From the NCBI RefSeq assembly GCF_011100465.1, contig NZ_CP049740.1:1914001-1978000 (forward strand): 64,000 nt of DNA, in the 5' to 3' direction. This document shows positions 19,281-28,511 of the stretch, one piece after another. Both the position numbers and the translations under genes were made by a program. This DNA is from Jeotgalibaca arthritidis. GTDB taxonomy: Bacteria; Bacillota; Bacilli; Lactobacillales; Aerococcaceae. The notes beneath the pieces are model-generated. The model was not told where the DNA came from. It saw nothing but the letters and a program-made list of their open reading frames with translations, and ran no database searches. Every line of letters starts with the position of its first letter. Positions within the stretch are counted from its first letter, which is position 1.

Positions 19281-19535
19281 TTATTTGTTCAATTTTTTAG
19301 CTAGACGTGATTTGTCACGAGACGCTTTGTTATTGTGGATTAAGCCTTTAGATGCTGCTGAGTCAATAGCTTTGAATGCATCTTGTAATAGAGCTTCACT
19401 GTTTTCTGCATTTGCAGCTACAGCTTCTTCAAATTTTTTGATTGCAGTACGCATAGCGCTTTTTTTAGCGTTGTTCAATTCGTTAGCTTTTTCGCTTGTA
19501 CGAACACGTTTGATTGCTGAATCGATATTTGGCAA
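19281..19535 (-). CDS. rpsT: 30S ribosomal protein S20
   Basis: S20 binds 16S rRNA early in 30S assembly. The family N-terminus is MPNI-SAIKRV. Here that start is coded by TTG (19535-19533), eight bases after an AGAGGGG site, giving 84 residues. A GTG three codons upstream would sit directly on the ribosome-binding site and add residues foreign to the family. A non-AUG start is known for Escherichia coli rpsT, where it is part of autoregulation. The rest is the usual Lys/Ala-rich helical protein. Confidence 0.92.
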   Translation of the reverse strand: MPNIDSAIKRVRTSEKANELNNAKKSAMRTAIKKFEEAVAANAENSEALLQDAFKAIDSAASKGLIHNNKASRDKSRLAKKLNK

Positions 19536-19598
19536 TGGGTTCACCCCTCTTTCAGTATTTCGGTTAAAAACGTCAGATGTTTGTTACCAACACGCAAT

Positions 19599-19627
19599 AT
19601 TATACCTAAAGATGATTGCAAATGCAA
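19599..19627 (-). promoter_or_regulatory. Promoter of rpsT
   Basis: On the minus strand TTGCAT and a perfect TATAAT are separated by 17 bases. The leader is about 60 bases. Confidence 0.8.
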
Positions 19628-19682
19628 TAAAAATTAAGAAACCGACTTTTTATTTTCATTAATATGAGCTAAATCGCCTTAT

Positions 19683-19711
19683 TTGGTGAAAAAGCCTTGT
19701 GGTGGTAAACT
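19683..19711 (+). promoter_or_regulatory. Probable promoter of uvrB
   Basis: TTGGTG and TAAACT have 17-base spacing, with a TGG extension before the -10. No LexA box is visible nearby. Confidence 0.45.
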
Positions 19712-19769
19712 AGACTAGAACGGAACGAGAGATGAATGGCTATTATTTCTTACTATAAGGAGTACACAT

Positions 19770-21755
19770 ATGAAAGATCAATTTAAGTTAGTATCAAATT
19801 ATAAACCTAGTGGAGATCAACCAGAAGCAATCCGCTATTTAGTAGAGGGCTTGAATGAAAAATATCAGGCACAAACCTTATTAGGTGCTACCGGAACGGG
19901 TAAAACATTTACAGTAGCCAATGTTATCCAAGAGGTTAACAAACCAACCCTTGTCTTAGCGCATAATAAAACCTTAGCCGGCCAACTATATGGCGAGCTA
20001 AAGGAATTTTTCCCAGACAATGCTGTTGAATATTTTGTGTCTTACTACGATTATTATCAACCAGAAGCCTATGTTCCTTCTAGTGATACTTATATTGAAA
20101 AAGAGGCTAGCGTCAATGATGAAATTGATAAGCTTCGCCACTCTGCAACAAGTTCTTTATTAGAAAGACGCGATGTGATTGTGGTTGCTTCAGTTTCTTG
20201 TATTTACGGTCTCGTTAATCCAGAAAACTACCGAGAGCACGTCCTATCGATTCGTCAAGGGATGGAGATTTCTCGTAATGATTTATTACGACGTTTAGTC
20301 GATATGCAGTTTGAACGAAATGATATTGATTTTCAACGGGGGCGCTTCCGAGTGAGAGGGGATGTTGTGGAGATTTTCCTAGCTTCACGCGATAGTGAAG
20401 CCATTAGGGTGGAGTTCTTTGGTGATGAGATTGATCGCATTCGCGAAGTAGATGTCTTAACCGGAGAAATTAAAAATGATGTCGAACATTATCCGATTTT
20501 TCCAGCCACTCACTTTGTGGCGAATGAGGAACAGACATTAGGTGCTGTTGATACCATTCGAGCAGAATTAAAAGAGCAACTGACTTTTTTACGGTCAGAA
20601 AACAAACTCTTGGAAGCACAGCGCTTGGAACAACGGACTAACTATGATTTAGAAATGTTATTAGAAATGGGTTATTGTAACGGCATTGAGAACTACTCTC
20701 GTCATATGGATGGTCGTCAACCAGGCGAGGCACCCTATACTTTACTGGATTTCTTCCCTGATGATTATTTAATTATTGTGGATGAATCGCATATGACGAT
20801 GCCACAAATTAGAGGGATGTATAACGGTGACCGAGCGCGTAAACAACAACTCATTGATTACGGCTTTAGATTACCATCAGCCTTAGATAACCGCCCGCTT
20901 CGCCTAGAAGAGTTTGAAGGCCATGTTAATCAAATTATCTATATTTCAGCAACACCGGGTCCTTATGAGGGAGAGAAAACAAACCGGATTGCTCAACAAA
21001 TCATTCGTCCAACAGGTTTATTAGATCCAATCATTGAAGTTCGCCCAATTGCGGGTCAAATTGATGATTTAATTAGTGAAATCAATATACGTGCTGAAAA
21101 GAATGAGCGGGTCTTTATTACAACTCTAACGAAAAAAATGTCCGAAGACTTATCAGATTATTTGAAAGAAGTCGGTATTAAGGTTAAATATCTCCATAGT
21201 GATATTAAAACGCTAGAGCGGACAGAGATTATTCGTGATTTAAGATTAGGTGAGTTTGACGTCCTCATCGGTATTAACTTGTTGAGGGAAGGGTTAGATG
21301 TTCCGGAGGTGTCGCTTGTAGCGATTTTAGATGCTGATAAAGAAGGGTTCTTGCGAAGCGAGCGAGCCTTGATTCAAACCATTGGGCGTTCTGCCCGAAA
21401 TGAAAATGGGAAAGTTATTATGTATGCTGACCGTATTACTGATTCCATGCAAAAGGCAATCGATGAAACCAAACGGAGACGGTCGATTCAGGAAGGCTAC
21501 AACGAAGAACACGGCATCGTTCCAAAGACTATTATTAAAGAAGTGCGGGACTTAATTCGCATTACCCATGCGCCGGAAGATGTGGCACCTGAGGCAGATA
21601 CGATGACGGTTTACAAACAAATGGATCGTCAACAACGGGCGATTTTAGTTGAAGAGTTACAGCTAGAAATGCGTCAAGCTGCTAAGGATTTAAACTTCGA
21701 AAAAGCAGCTGAATTACGCGATGTGATTTTAGAATTACAAACTGCTTACAAATAA
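19770..21755 (+). CDS. uvrB: Excinuclease ABC subunit B
   Basis: UvrB is the damage-verification helicase of nucleotide excision repair and loads UvrC. The 661 residues show Walker A GATGTGKT (39-46), the beta-hairpin region [12 protein letters not shown], the helicase motif [10 protein letters not shown], and the C-terminal UVR domain ([11 protein letters not shown]) for UvrC contact. ATG follows TAAGGAG. uvrA, its usual downstream partner, is not adjacent; rpsO follows instead. Confidence 0.96.
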   Translation: MKDQFKLVSNYKPSGDQPEAIRYLVEGLNEKYQAQTLLGATGTGKTFTVANVIQEVNKPTLVLAHNKTLAGQLYGELKEFFPDNAVEYFVSYYDYYQPEAYVPSSDTYIEKEASVNDEIDKLRHSATSSLLERRDVIVVASVSCIYGLVNPENYREHVLSIRQGMEISRNDLLRRLVDMQFERNDIDFQRGRFRVRGDVVEIFLASRDSEAIRVEFFGDEIDRIREVDVLTGEIKNDVEHYPIFPATHFVANEEQTLGAVDTIRAELKEQLTFLRSENKLLEAQRLEQRTNYDLEMLLEMGYCNGIENYSRHMDGRQPGEAPYTLLDFFPDDYLIIVDESHMTMPQIRGMYNGDRARKQQLIDYGFRLPSALDNRPLRLEEFEGHVNQIIYISATPGPYEGEKTNRIAQQIIRPTGLLDPIIEVRPIAGQIDDLISEINIRAEKNERVFITTLTKKMSEDLSDYLKEVGIKVKYLHSDIKTLERTEIIRDLRLGEFDVLIGINLLREGLDVPEVSLVAILDADKEGFLRSERALIQTIGRSARNENGKVIMYADRITDSMQKAIDETKRRRSIQEGYNEEHGIVPKTIIKEVRDLIRITHAPEDVAPEADTMTVYKQMDRQQRAILVEELQLEMRQAAKDLNFEKAAELRDVILELQTAYK

Positions 21756-21765
21756 GAATTATCAC

Positions 21766-21801
21766 TTGCAATCTTACTAAAAATAAGGTAATCTTATTTT
21801 T
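21766..21801 (+). promoter_or_regulatory. uvrB-rpsO junction: weak terminator overlapping a possible rpsO promoter
   Basis: AAAAATAAG (21779-21787) pairs with CTTATTTTT (21793-21801), an all-AU-rich stem with a T-run. The same bases can be read as TTGCAA (21766-21771) and TAATCT (21789-21794) with a 17-base spacer. Either reading is uncertain. Confidence 0.35.
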
Positions 21802-21813
21802 GTGTAAAACACA

Positions 21814-21866
21814 ATACCTTACTCTTGGTTTCACGAGTCACCAACGTGTTACTCAGACTAAGGAAT
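21814..21866 (+). ncRNA. Candidate S15-binding leader of rpsO
   Basis: Three complementary pairs lie between the probable promoter and rpsO: an outer stem 21814-21821/21859-21866 with one mismatch, an inner TTGGT/ACCAA (21825-21829/21840-21844), and GAGT/ACTC (21835-21838/21851-21854). The last crosses the inner stem and would give a pseudoknot or alternative fold. Ribosomal protein S15 autoregulates through such leaders in several phyla. The assignment here rests on position and pairing only. Confidence 0.45.
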
Positions 21867-21889
21867 ACTTTATCGAAGAGGTGAAAAGA

Positions 21890-22159
21890 ATGGCAATTTC
21901 AAAAGAAAAGAAAAACGAAATCATCAGTCAATACGCTGTTCACGAAGGAGATACTGGTTCTCCAGAAGTGCAAATTGCTGTATTAACTTATGAAATTAAT
22001 CTACTTAACGAGCATGCTCGTCTTCACAAGAAAGACCACCACTCATACCGTGGTTTGATGAAAAAAGTAGGTCACCGTCGTAATTTACTAGCTTACCTAC
22101 GTAAAAAAGACGTTGCACGTTACCGCGATCTTATCCAAAAATTAGGTCTACGTCGTTAA
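21890..22159 (+). CDS. rpsO: 30S ribosomal protein S15
   Basis: S15 binds the three-way junction of 16S rRNA helices 20-22. The 89-residue protein starts [12 protein letters not shown] and has the family motifs [25 protein letters not shown] and RRNLLAYL. I place the start at ATG 21890 after GAGGTG. The frame stays open 90 bases upstream, but those codons cover the leader structure. It stands before pnp, a very widely conserved order. Confidence 0.96.
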   Translation: MAISKEKKNEIISQYAVHEGDTGSPEVQIAVLTYEINLLNEHARLHKKDHHSYRGLMKKVGHRRNLLAYLRKKDVARYRDLIQKLGLRR

Positions 22160-22178
22160 TCTATCTTAATAATAGATC

Positions 22179-22217
22179 ATAAAACGGATTCTTCATGGAG
22201 AATCCGTTTTATTTTTT
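22179..22217 (+). terminator. Terminator of rpsO
   Basis: A 14-bp stem, ATAAAACGGATTCT with its complement, has a 6-base loop and is followed by TTTTTT. Confidence 0.92.
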
Positions 22218-22266
22218 GCGATTAACATGTTTTTATGTATTTCTTTATTTAATTTAACTAATTGTG

Positions 22267-22295
22267 TGCAAAAGCAATGCGATTTCGTTTATAAT
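22267..22295 (+). promoter_or_regulatory. Promoter of pnp
   Basis: A perfect TATAAT lies at 22290-22295, with a poor -35 (TGCAAA) 17 bases upstream. The leader is about 110 bases. Confidence 0.5.
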
Positions 22296-22319
22296 AATAC
22301 TTAGCTCCCTGAGCATGGC

Positions 22320-22374
22320 ACTACTATACAAATGTGAGCCTTTTTATAGAGAAGGTTGACCTTTGTTTAGTAGT
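22320..22374 (+). ncRNA. Long stem-loop in the pnp leader
   Basis: ACTACTATACAAA (22320-22332) pairs with 22362-22374 over 12 of 13 positions. Inside, CCTT (22339-22342) can pair with AAGG (22352-22355). In E. coli, RNase III and PNPase control pnp through such a leader stem. Here the idea is inference from structure and gene identity. Confidence 0.5.
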
Positions 22375-22411
22375 CAGCAAAAGGGAAGTATGCTAAAAGG
22401 AGAATGTAGGA

Positions 22412-24523
22412 ATGACAGAAAAGAAAGTATTCCAAATGGATTGGGCAGGTCGTCCATTGCAAGTTGAAATTGGACAAGTTGCCAAACAAGCAAACGGAGC
22501 GGTATTAGTAAGATACGGCGACACAGCTGTATTAACTGCTGCAGTAGGAAGCAAGGAAGCAAAAGATACAAACTTCTTCCCACTTACTGTAAACTATGAA
22601 GAAAAAATGTATGCAGTAGGTAAAATCCCAGGTGGTTTTATTAAACGTGAAGGAAGACCAAGTGAACATGCAACACTAACGGCTCGTTTAATTGACCGTC
22701 CAATTCGTCCGATGTTCCCAGACGGTTTCCGTAACGAAGTGCAAGTAACAAACGTTGTTATGTCTGTTGATCAAGATTGTACACCAGAAATGGCTGCAAT
22801 GTTAGGATCATCATTGGCATTAGGAATCTCTGATATTCCATTTTCAGGTCCAATTGCAGGTGTAAACGTTGGTCGTGTTGATGGACAATTAATTCTTAAT
22901 CCAACACCTGAACAAGCAGAACAATCAGATATTGAATTAACAGTTGCTGGTACAAAAGAAGCGATCAACATGGTTGAGAGTAGCGCTAAAGTTGTTTCAG
23001 AAACAGATATGTTAGAAGCATTGTTATTCGGACATGAAGCTGTTAAAGCAATGTGCGAGTTCCAAGAACAAGTGATTGCTGAAATTGGCAAAGAAAAAAT
23101 GACAGTAACCCTATTAGAAACAGATGCAGACCTTCATAAAGAAGCGCAAGAAAACTTCAGCGCTCAAATGAAAGATGCGATTTTAACAAAAGATAAACAA
23201 GAACGTAATGATAACATTGAAGCTGTTATGACAGCTATTGTTGATTACTTCACTGAAAAATATATGGAATCTGAAGACTTTGTTGCCATCTTAAAAGATG
23301 CGAAACAAATTGCTGAAGACATTGAAAAAGAAGAAGTCCGTAAATTGATTACGGTTGACAAAATCCGTCCTGACTTCCGTCAATTAGATGAAATTCGCGA
23401 CCTTGATTCAGAAGTTGGTTTACTACCACGCGTTCATGGATCAGGTATGTTTACTCGTGGGCAAACACAAGCTGTTTCTGCAGCAACATTAGCACCACTT
23501 GGCGAACATCAAATCTTAGATGGCTTAGGAGTGGAAGAAAGCAAACGTTTCATCCACCACTATAACTTCCCGCAATTCTCAGTTGGATCAACGGGTCGTG
23601 CTGGTTCACCAGGTCGTCGTGAAATTGGTCACGGTGCTCTTGGAGAGCGTGCCTTAAAACAAGTTATTCCTGATGTAGAAGATTTCCCATACACAATCCG
23701 TCTTGTTGCTGAAGTATTAGAATCAAACGGTTCTTCTTCTCAAGCAAGTATCTGTGCTGGAACGTTAGCATTGATGGATGCAGGTGTTCCGATTAAAGCA
23801 CCAGTTGCAGGTATTGCAATGGGTCTCGTTAAAGATGGCGAAGATTATACAATCTTGACTGATATCCAAGGTATGGAAGACCACCTAGGCGACATGGACT
23901 TTAAAGTTGCCGGAACAAAAGATGGTATCACTGCCTTACAAATGGATATTAAAATCGAAGGAATTACAAACCAAATTCTTGAAGAAGCTTTAACACAAGC
24001 TAAAAAAGCACGTATTGAAATTTTAGATCATATGACAAGCGTAATCGCAGAACCACGCGCTGAGCTATCACCATATGCACCTAAGATTGAAATGATGCAA
24101 ATTAACCCTGATAAAATCAAAGTGGTTATCGGTAAAGGTGGCGACACTATTAACGGTATTATTGACGAAACAGGCGTTAAAATTGACATCGATCAAGATG
24201 GTAATGTAAGTATTGCTTCTGCTGACGCAGCAATGATTCAACGTGCAAAAGAAATTATCGAAGAATTAACGCATGAAGTTAAAGCAGGCGAAATTTACAA
24301 CGGTACGGTTAAACGTATTGAAAAATTCGGTGCATTCGTTGAAATTATTAAAGGTAAAGACGGCCTTGTTCATATTTCAGAAATTGCCCACGAACGTGTT
24401 CGTGCAGTTGAAGATGTACTAGCAATTGGCGATAAGATTGATGTTAAAGTCATCGAAATCGACCGTCAAGGACGTATTAACTTATCACGTAAAGCCCTAT
24501 TGAAAAAAGAAGGCGAAGAGTAA
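22412..24523 (+). CDS. pnp: Polyribonucleotide nucleotidyltransferase (PNPase)
   Basis: PNPase degrades RNA 3' to 5' by phosphorolysis. The 703 residues have two RNase PH domains separated by the helical linker, then a KH domain (about 555-615, with [10 protein letters not shown]) and an S1 domain (about 623-692, with [14 protein letters not shown]). All domains are complete. ATG follows AAAGGAGA. It has its own promoter and a structured leader. Confidence 0.97.
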   Translation: MTEKKVFQMDWAGRPLQVEIGQVAKQANGAVLVRYGDTAVLTAAVGSKEAKDTNFFPLTVNYEEKMYAVGKIPGGFIKREGRPSEHATLTARLIDRPIRPMFPDGFRNEVQVTNVVMSVDQDCTPEMAAMLGSSLALGISDIPFSGPIAGVNVGRVDGQLILNPTPEQAEQSDIELTVAGTKEAINMVESSAKVVSETDMLEALLFGHEAVKAMCEFQEQVIAEIGKEKMTVTLLETDADLHKEAQENFSAQMKDAILTKDKQERNDNIEAVMTAIVDYFTEKYMESEDFVAILKDAKQIAEDIEKEEVRKLITVDKIRPDFRQLDEIRDLDSEVGLLPRVHGSGMFTRGQTQAVSAATLAPLGEHQILDGLGVEESKRFIHHYNFPQFSVGSTGRAGSPGRREIGHGALGERALKQVIPDVEDFPYTIRLVAEVLESNGSSSQASICAGTLALMDAGVPIKAPVAGIAMGLVKDGEDYTILTDIQGMEDHLGDMDFKVAGTKDGITALQMDIKIEGITNQILEEALTQAKKARIEILDHMTSVIAEPRAELSPYAPKIEMMQINPDKIKVVIGKGGDTINGIIDETGVKIDIDQDGNVSIASADAAMIQRAKEIIEELTHEVKAGEIYNGTVKRIEKFGAFVEIIKGKDGLVHISEIAHERVRAVEDVLAIGDKIDVKVIEIDRQGRINLSRKALLKKEGEE

Positions 24524-24525
24524 TC

Positions 24526-24562
24526 AAAAAGCTGGGAATCGATAAGATTTCCAGCTTTTTTT
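24526..24562 (+). terminator. Terminator of pnp
   Basis: A 15-bp stem (24526-24540 with 24546-24560, one G-U pair) runs into a T-run. Confidence 0.9.
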
Positions 24563-24592
24563 GTTTAAATGAAAATAAATCTATAAAATAGA

Positions 24593-24621
24593 TTAAAAAA
24601 ATCTCATTTATGTGCTAGAAT
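24593..24621 (+). promoter_or_regulatory. Promoter of asd
   Basis: TTAAAA and TAGAAT are 17 bases apart, with a TGC extended -10. Confidence 0.65.
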
Positions 24622-24677
24622 GAGTGACATATCATTTAGAACGAGCTTTTTAAGGCTTAGAAGATGGAGTGAATAGC

Positions 24678-25715
24678 ATGAAAGAATATACAGTTGCTGT
24701 AGTAGGTGCTACAGGAGCCGTTGGACAAAAGATGATCCAACTACTAGAACATACAGAAATCCCTTTAAAAAAAGTTAAATTATTAGCGTCTAAACGTTCT
24801 GCTGGTAAGACTGTTTCATTTAAAGGAACTGACGTGACTATTGAAGAAACAACCGATCAATCATTTGAAGGCGTTGATATAGCTTTATTTAGTGCGGGCG
24901 GCTCTATCACGACACGTTTCGAGCAAGCAGCACGCCAGAGTGGGGCAGTTGTGATTGATAATACGAGTGCCTTCCGTATGGATCCTGAAACACCATTGGT
25001 TGTGCCAGAAGTAAACCCAGAGGCCTTAGCAAACCACAAACAATTGATTGCTAACCCTAATTGTTCAACAACACAAATGGTTGTAGCTTTAAAACCAATT
25101 CATGAAGCATATGGCTTAGATCGTGTCATTGTTTCAACTTACCAAGCTGTTAGTGGGGCTGGGGTTGAAGCCATTGAAGAACTAGACCAACAAAATGCCA
25201 GTCTTCTAAAAGGTGAAAAACCACAAGCGGCAATCTTACCGTCATCAGGCGACAAGAATCATTATCAGATTGCTTATAATGTCATTCCGCAAATTGATTT
25301 ATTTGCAGAAGAAGGCTATACATTCGAAGAATGGAAAATGATTAATGAAACGAAAAAAATTATGGGACTACCTGATTTGAAAGTTTCAGCAACATGTGTG
25401 CGTGTACCAGTTAAATATGGACACTCAGAGTCCGTTTATATCGAAATCGATAGAGATGATGTCACAGTAACTGATCTTCAAGCTTTGTTGGCACAAGCGG
25501 ATGGTGTGATTGTACAAGATGATCCTGCCAACCAACTCTATCCTCTCGCAACAGAGTCAGAAGATAAAAAAGAAACATTTGTGGGACGAATTCGTAAAGA
25601 TCCAGATGTTGCAAATGGCTTCCATTTGTGGATTGTATCGGATAACTTAATTAAAGGGGCTGCATGGAACTCCCTTCAAATTGCTGAAACGATGGTAAAA
25701 ATGAAACTCATTTAA
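24678..25715 (+). CDS. asd: Aspartate-semialdehyde dehydrogenase
   Basis: Asd reduces aspartyl phosphate to aspartate semialdehyde, the branch point to lysine/diaminopimelate, threonine and methionine. The NADP motif GATGAVG is at the start, and the catalytic cysteine is C129 in NPNCSTTQ. The 345-residue length is normal. ATG 24678 lies eight bases after GGAG; an in-frame GTG upstream overlaps that site. In B. subtilis the same block (rpsO-pnp-asd-rnjB) also holds dapG and dapA, which are absent here. Confidence 0.95.
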   Translation: MKEYTVAVVGATGAVGQKMIQLLEHTEIPLKKVKLLASKRSAGKTVSFKGTDVTIEETTDQSFEGVDIALFSAGGSITTRFEQAARQSGAVVIDNTSAFRMDPETPLVVPEVNPEALANHKQLIANPNCSTTQMVVALKPIHEAYGLDRVIVSTYQAVSGAGVEAIEELDQQNASLLKGEKPQAAILPSSGDKNHYQIAYNVIPQIDLFAEEGYTFEEWKMINETKKIMGLPDLKVSATCVRVPVKYGHSESVYIEIDRDDVTVTDLQALLAQADGVIVQDDPANQLYPLATESEDKKETFVGRIRKDPDVANGFHLWIVSDNLIKGAAWNSLQIAETMVKMKLI

Positions 25716-25737
25716 TCCTATTTAATAATTAAGAGCG

Positions 25738-25765
25738 AGGTTGGGAGTTTAGCCCAACCTTTTTC
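25738..25765 (+). terminator. Terminator of asd
   Basis: AGGTTGGG/CCCAACCT with a 7-base loop is followed by TTTTT. Confidence 0.88.
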
Positions 25766-25806
25766 TATTGCCCACTTGCTTTTATTAACAAAATAAATGC
25801 TAATGA

Positions 25807-25835
25807 TTACAAAACATGGCTTTATAAGGTATAAT
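25807..25835 (+). promoter_or_regulatory. Promoter of rnjB
   Basis: A perfect TATAAT (25830-25835) has a weak TTACAA 17 bases upstream. Confidence 0.6.
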
Positions 25836-25842
25836 CATTTTA

Positions 25843-26117
25843 GGAGAACTTCGGTTAGTGATATCAACGTGATATCCAATTTATTAAAAAATTTTATCAT
25901 CTTTTTAAAAACAGAAATGAACGCCATGCATGATAGCTAATTGGAATACGGTTGAAGACTGACATTATTTTATTTAGAATTTGCCAGTCACCAACTAGTC
26001 ATTCAATGGAGCTTTCTGAAAGAAAGACAGATAGTCGTTTTTAAAGGAGCATAGTCTCAGATTTCCTTAACTCCTAAATAAGCAAATAAATGATGAATAA
26101 ATAGAAGAGGTGTCAGA
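25843..26117 (+). other. Long structured untranslated leader of rnjB
   Basis: About 275 bases separate the promoter from the rnjB start, with no real gene in them. Several hairpins are possible: GATATC-AACGT-GATATC near 25859-25876, GACTG with CAGTC (about 25958-25995), and CTTTC-TGAAA-GAAAG near 26013-26027. A 12-codon open frame starts with ATG near 26007. The B. subtilis rpoY gene that precedes RNase J1 is not here. Confidence 0.45.
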
Positions 26118-27794
26118 ATGAGTGAAATAAAAATCATTCCGTTAGGTGGAGTCCGTGAGAACGGAAAAAATATGTATGTCGTCGAAGTAGACGAATTAAT
26201 TTTTGTATTAGATTGTGGATTAATGTATCCAGATAATGAACTACTAGGTATTGACGTGGTGATTCCAGACTTTACCTATTTAGAAGAAAATAAAAACCGT
26301 ATTGCTGGTATTTTCTTAACGCATGGTCATGAAGATGCGGTTGGTGCATTACCATACTTCTTAGAAAATATTGATGCACCGGTTTTCGGTACCGAGCTAA
26401 CCATCGAATTAGCGAAAATCTCAGTGAAAAGTACAGGCTTGAATCCAAATTTCAATAACTACCATGTTATTAATGAAAAAACAGAAATTGAATTTGATAA
26501 TGTGACGGTTAAATTCTTCCGTACAACACATTCTATACCGGATTCAGTTGCTATTTGCTTGGATACACAAGATGGCACCATTGTTTACACGGGTGACTTC
26601 AAGTTTGATCAAAGTGCTTCTGATATGTATAAAACTGACTTTGCAGCTATTTCGTTAATTGGTCAAAAAAATGTTTTAGCATTGATGAGTGATTCAAGCG
26701 ATGCTGAATCTTACGTTGAAAATGTTAGTGATATGCGTGTCACAGAAGAAATCATTGATACCTTTAATAATGCAGAAGGTCGTGTTATTGTTTCTTGCGT
26801 AGCAAGCAATGTGATGCGTATTCAACAAGTCTTAGATGCAGCTCACCAAACGAAACGCAAAATCTTTATGACAGGCAGCAAACTGGTTCAGGTGGTTGAT
26901 ACAGCTATTAACTTAGGTAAATTAGTATTACCATCTAAAAATGTCATTGTGACAGAGAAAAACCTGGATCAATATTCAGATGATGAACTAGTTATTTTAG
27001 AAACAGGACAAAGTGGGGAACCCTTTGAAGCATTACAAAGAATGTCAAAAGGTAAACACAAACAAGTCAACATTAAAGACGGCGATTTGGTTTATATTAC
27101 AACAACACCATCAACATCGATGGAAAAAGTTGTCGGACGTACTAAAAACATGATATATGGTGCTGGCGGAAGCGTAAAAGAAATTTCTGATACGTTTAAA
27201 GTATCCGGTCATGCTACACCAAATGACTTGAAGTTAATGATGAATTTACTACACCCAACATTCTTTATTCCTGTACAAGGTGACTACCGTGTTCAAGCAG
27301 CTCATGCTGAATTGGCGCACGAAGTGGGTATTTCTTACAAAAACATCTTTATTCCTGGTAAAGGCGATGTGATTGAATACAAAGATGGTCGTATGAGAAT
27401 GGCAGGTCAGGTAGCAGCTGGAAATGTCTTGATTGATGGTATTGGGGTAGGCGATATTGGGAATATTGTCTTAAGAGACCGTAAATTATTGGCAGATGAT
27501 GGCGTATTTATCGCTGTTGTGACTATTTCTCGTCGTCAAGGCAGAATCGTTTCAGGTCCAGAAATTATTTCTCGAGGCTTTGTTTATATGAAAGCTAGCG
27601 AAGATTTAATAAAAGAAAGTACCGAAATTACGAAAAAAGTAGTAGAAGATAATCTAGAAAACAAAGATTTTGAATGGTCTACGTTAAAACAAGAGATTCG
27701 TGATTCATTGAGTCGTTACTTGTTTGATAAGACCAAACGTCGTCCTGTTATTCTTCCAATCATTATGGAAGCATCTAGCTATTTAAAAAAATAA
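26118..27794 (+). CDS. rnjB: Ribonuclease J2 (degenerate active-site motif)
   Basis: A 558-residue RNase J family protein with metallo-beta-lactamase, beta-CASP and C-terminal domains. RNase J complexes degrade and mature RNA from the 5' end. The first metal motif reads THGHEDAVG (68-76), so the histidine of the active HxHxDH signature is replaced by A74. The later ligands are present in TTHSIPDS, TGDFKF and SGHA. This partial loss is typical of RNase J2, the weakly active partner of J1. Gene order rpsO-pnp-asd-rnjB supports J2. ATG follows AGAGGTG. Confidence 0.9.
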   Translation: MSEIKIIPLGGVRENGKNMYVVEVDELIFVLDCGLMYPDNELLGIDVVIPDFTYLEENKNRIAGIFLTHGHEDAVGALPYFLENIDAPVFGTELTIELAKISVKSTGLNPNFNNYHVINEKTEIEFDNVTVKFFRTTHSIPDSVAICLDTQDGTIVYTGDFKFDQSASDMYKTDFAAISLIGQKNVLALMSDSSDAESYVENVSDMRVTEEIIDTFNNAEGRVIVSCVASNVMRIQQVLDAAHQTKRKIFMTGSKLVQVVDTAINLGKLVLPSKNVIVTEKNLDQYSDDELVILETGQSGEPFEALQRMSKGKHKQVNIKDGDLVYITTTPSTSMEKVVGRTKNMIYGAGGSVKEISDTFKVSGHATPNDLKLMMNLLHPTFFIPVQGDYRVQAAHAELAHEVGISYKNIFIPGKGDVIEYKDGRMRMAGQVAAGNVLIDGIGVGDIGNIVLRDRKLLADDGVFIAVVTISRRQGRIVSGPEIISRGFVYMKASEDLIKESTEITKKVVEDNLENKDFEWSTLKQEIRDSLSRYLFDKTKRRPVILPIIMEASSYLKK

Positions 27795-27842
27795 ACGGAT
27801 GATTGTTTAAATTTCAAGACTTAAAAGGAGCGTTATCGTTAT

Positions 27843-28427
27843 ATGGGTTCAGCTAGTTTAAAGGCATGGATAGAAGGAGTTATAGCAGCGGGGCTTGCTA
27901 TTGGGCTATTATTTTTACCGATTACGGTAGGCGATAGTCAGTTTGTCCTATCAATCTTACCAATTTTATTTATCAGTTTAAGAAGAGGCATGCTGCAAGG
28001 CTTCTTTGCAGGGATTGTAACGGCTATTGTTGCAGTTTTCCTAAATGGCAATGCAGACTTGATTACTAATCTTGTTAATCAGTTTGGTCCCTATGCCTTT
28101 GTTGGTATTGCTGGTTTTTTTGCCAAATTTACACAACGCACATTAAATAACAAACGATTCCCTAATGCAGCCTTAAATATTGTAACAGCATCTGTTTTAG
28201 GAACCGTAGTAAGTTTTATTTGGGTGTTACTCGGATCGCTATCATCTGATGATGCTACGCTTACTTTTACTGATGCTTTAAAAAGAGAAGGTCTATCCTT
28301 CCTTTTAATTGCAGGAGCAGCAATCCTTATTTTCCTATTGCTAGCTAAAGTACTACCTCAAGTATTTATTCCAAGAGACACACCATTTTTAAGCAGAAAA
28401 GAAAAATCTAAATTATTAAATGATTAA
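27843..28427 (+). CDS. ThiT/YuaJ-like ECF substrate-binding membrane protein
   Basis: A 194-residue membrane protein with about six hydrophobic segments. It resembles ThiT, the thiamine-specific S component of energy-coupling-factor transporters, in length, in the central ISLRRG-x6-FFAGI segment, and in the C-terminal AKVLPQVFIPRD. The Glu-Tyr and Trp residues that bind thiamine in lactococcal ThiT are not found at the expected places: the segment reads NQFGPYAF, and AGIVTAIVA has no Trp. No TPP riboswitch precedes it. The family looks right, but the substrate is open. It follows rnjB without an intervening terminator. Confidence 0.6.
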   Translation: MGSASLKAWIEGVIAAGLAIGLLFLPITVGDSQFVLSILPILFISLRRGMLQGFFAGIVTAIVAVFLNGNADLITNLVNQFGPYAFVGIAGFFAKFTQRTLNNKRFPNAALNIVTASVLGTVVSFIWVLLGSLSSDDATLTFTDALKREGLSFLLIAGAAILIFLLLAKVLPQVFIPRDTPFLSRKEKSKLLND

Positions 28428-28450
28428 CTTTAACACTAAATAACCGATTT

Positions 28451-28480
28451 AAAAGAGGTGGAATGATTTTCACCTCTTTT
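28451..28480 (+). terminator. Terminator after the ThiT-like gene
   Basis: AAAAGAGGTG pairs perfectly with CACCTCTTTT around a 10-base loop. The T-tail is short. A TATAAT at 28489-28494 follows, but a transcript from it would begin within or just after the cls ribosome-binding site. Confidence 0.75.
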
Positions 28481-28511
28481 CTGTACTTTATAATGGAAAA
28501 GGAGTAGCATT

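Noticed and set aside
19285-19662. 125-codon plus-strand frame opposite rpsT
   Set aside because: It is the antisense shadow of rpsT and its promoter, which have clear family and promoter signals.
19640-19769. LexA box before uvrB
   Set aside because: AGAACGGAACGAG contains GAAC, but there is no GTTC partner at four-base spacing.
21800-21889. N-terminal extension of S15
   Set aside because: The frame is open, but the extension covers the structured leader; the family N-terminus and GAGGTG site support ATG 21890.
27795-27842. TPP riboswitch before the ThiT-like gene
   Set aside because: The 48-base gap is too short and lacks the conserved thi-box sequences.
28489-28494. TATAAT as a cls promoter
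   Set aside because: The transcript would begin at the cls ribosome-binding site, and no -35 is present.
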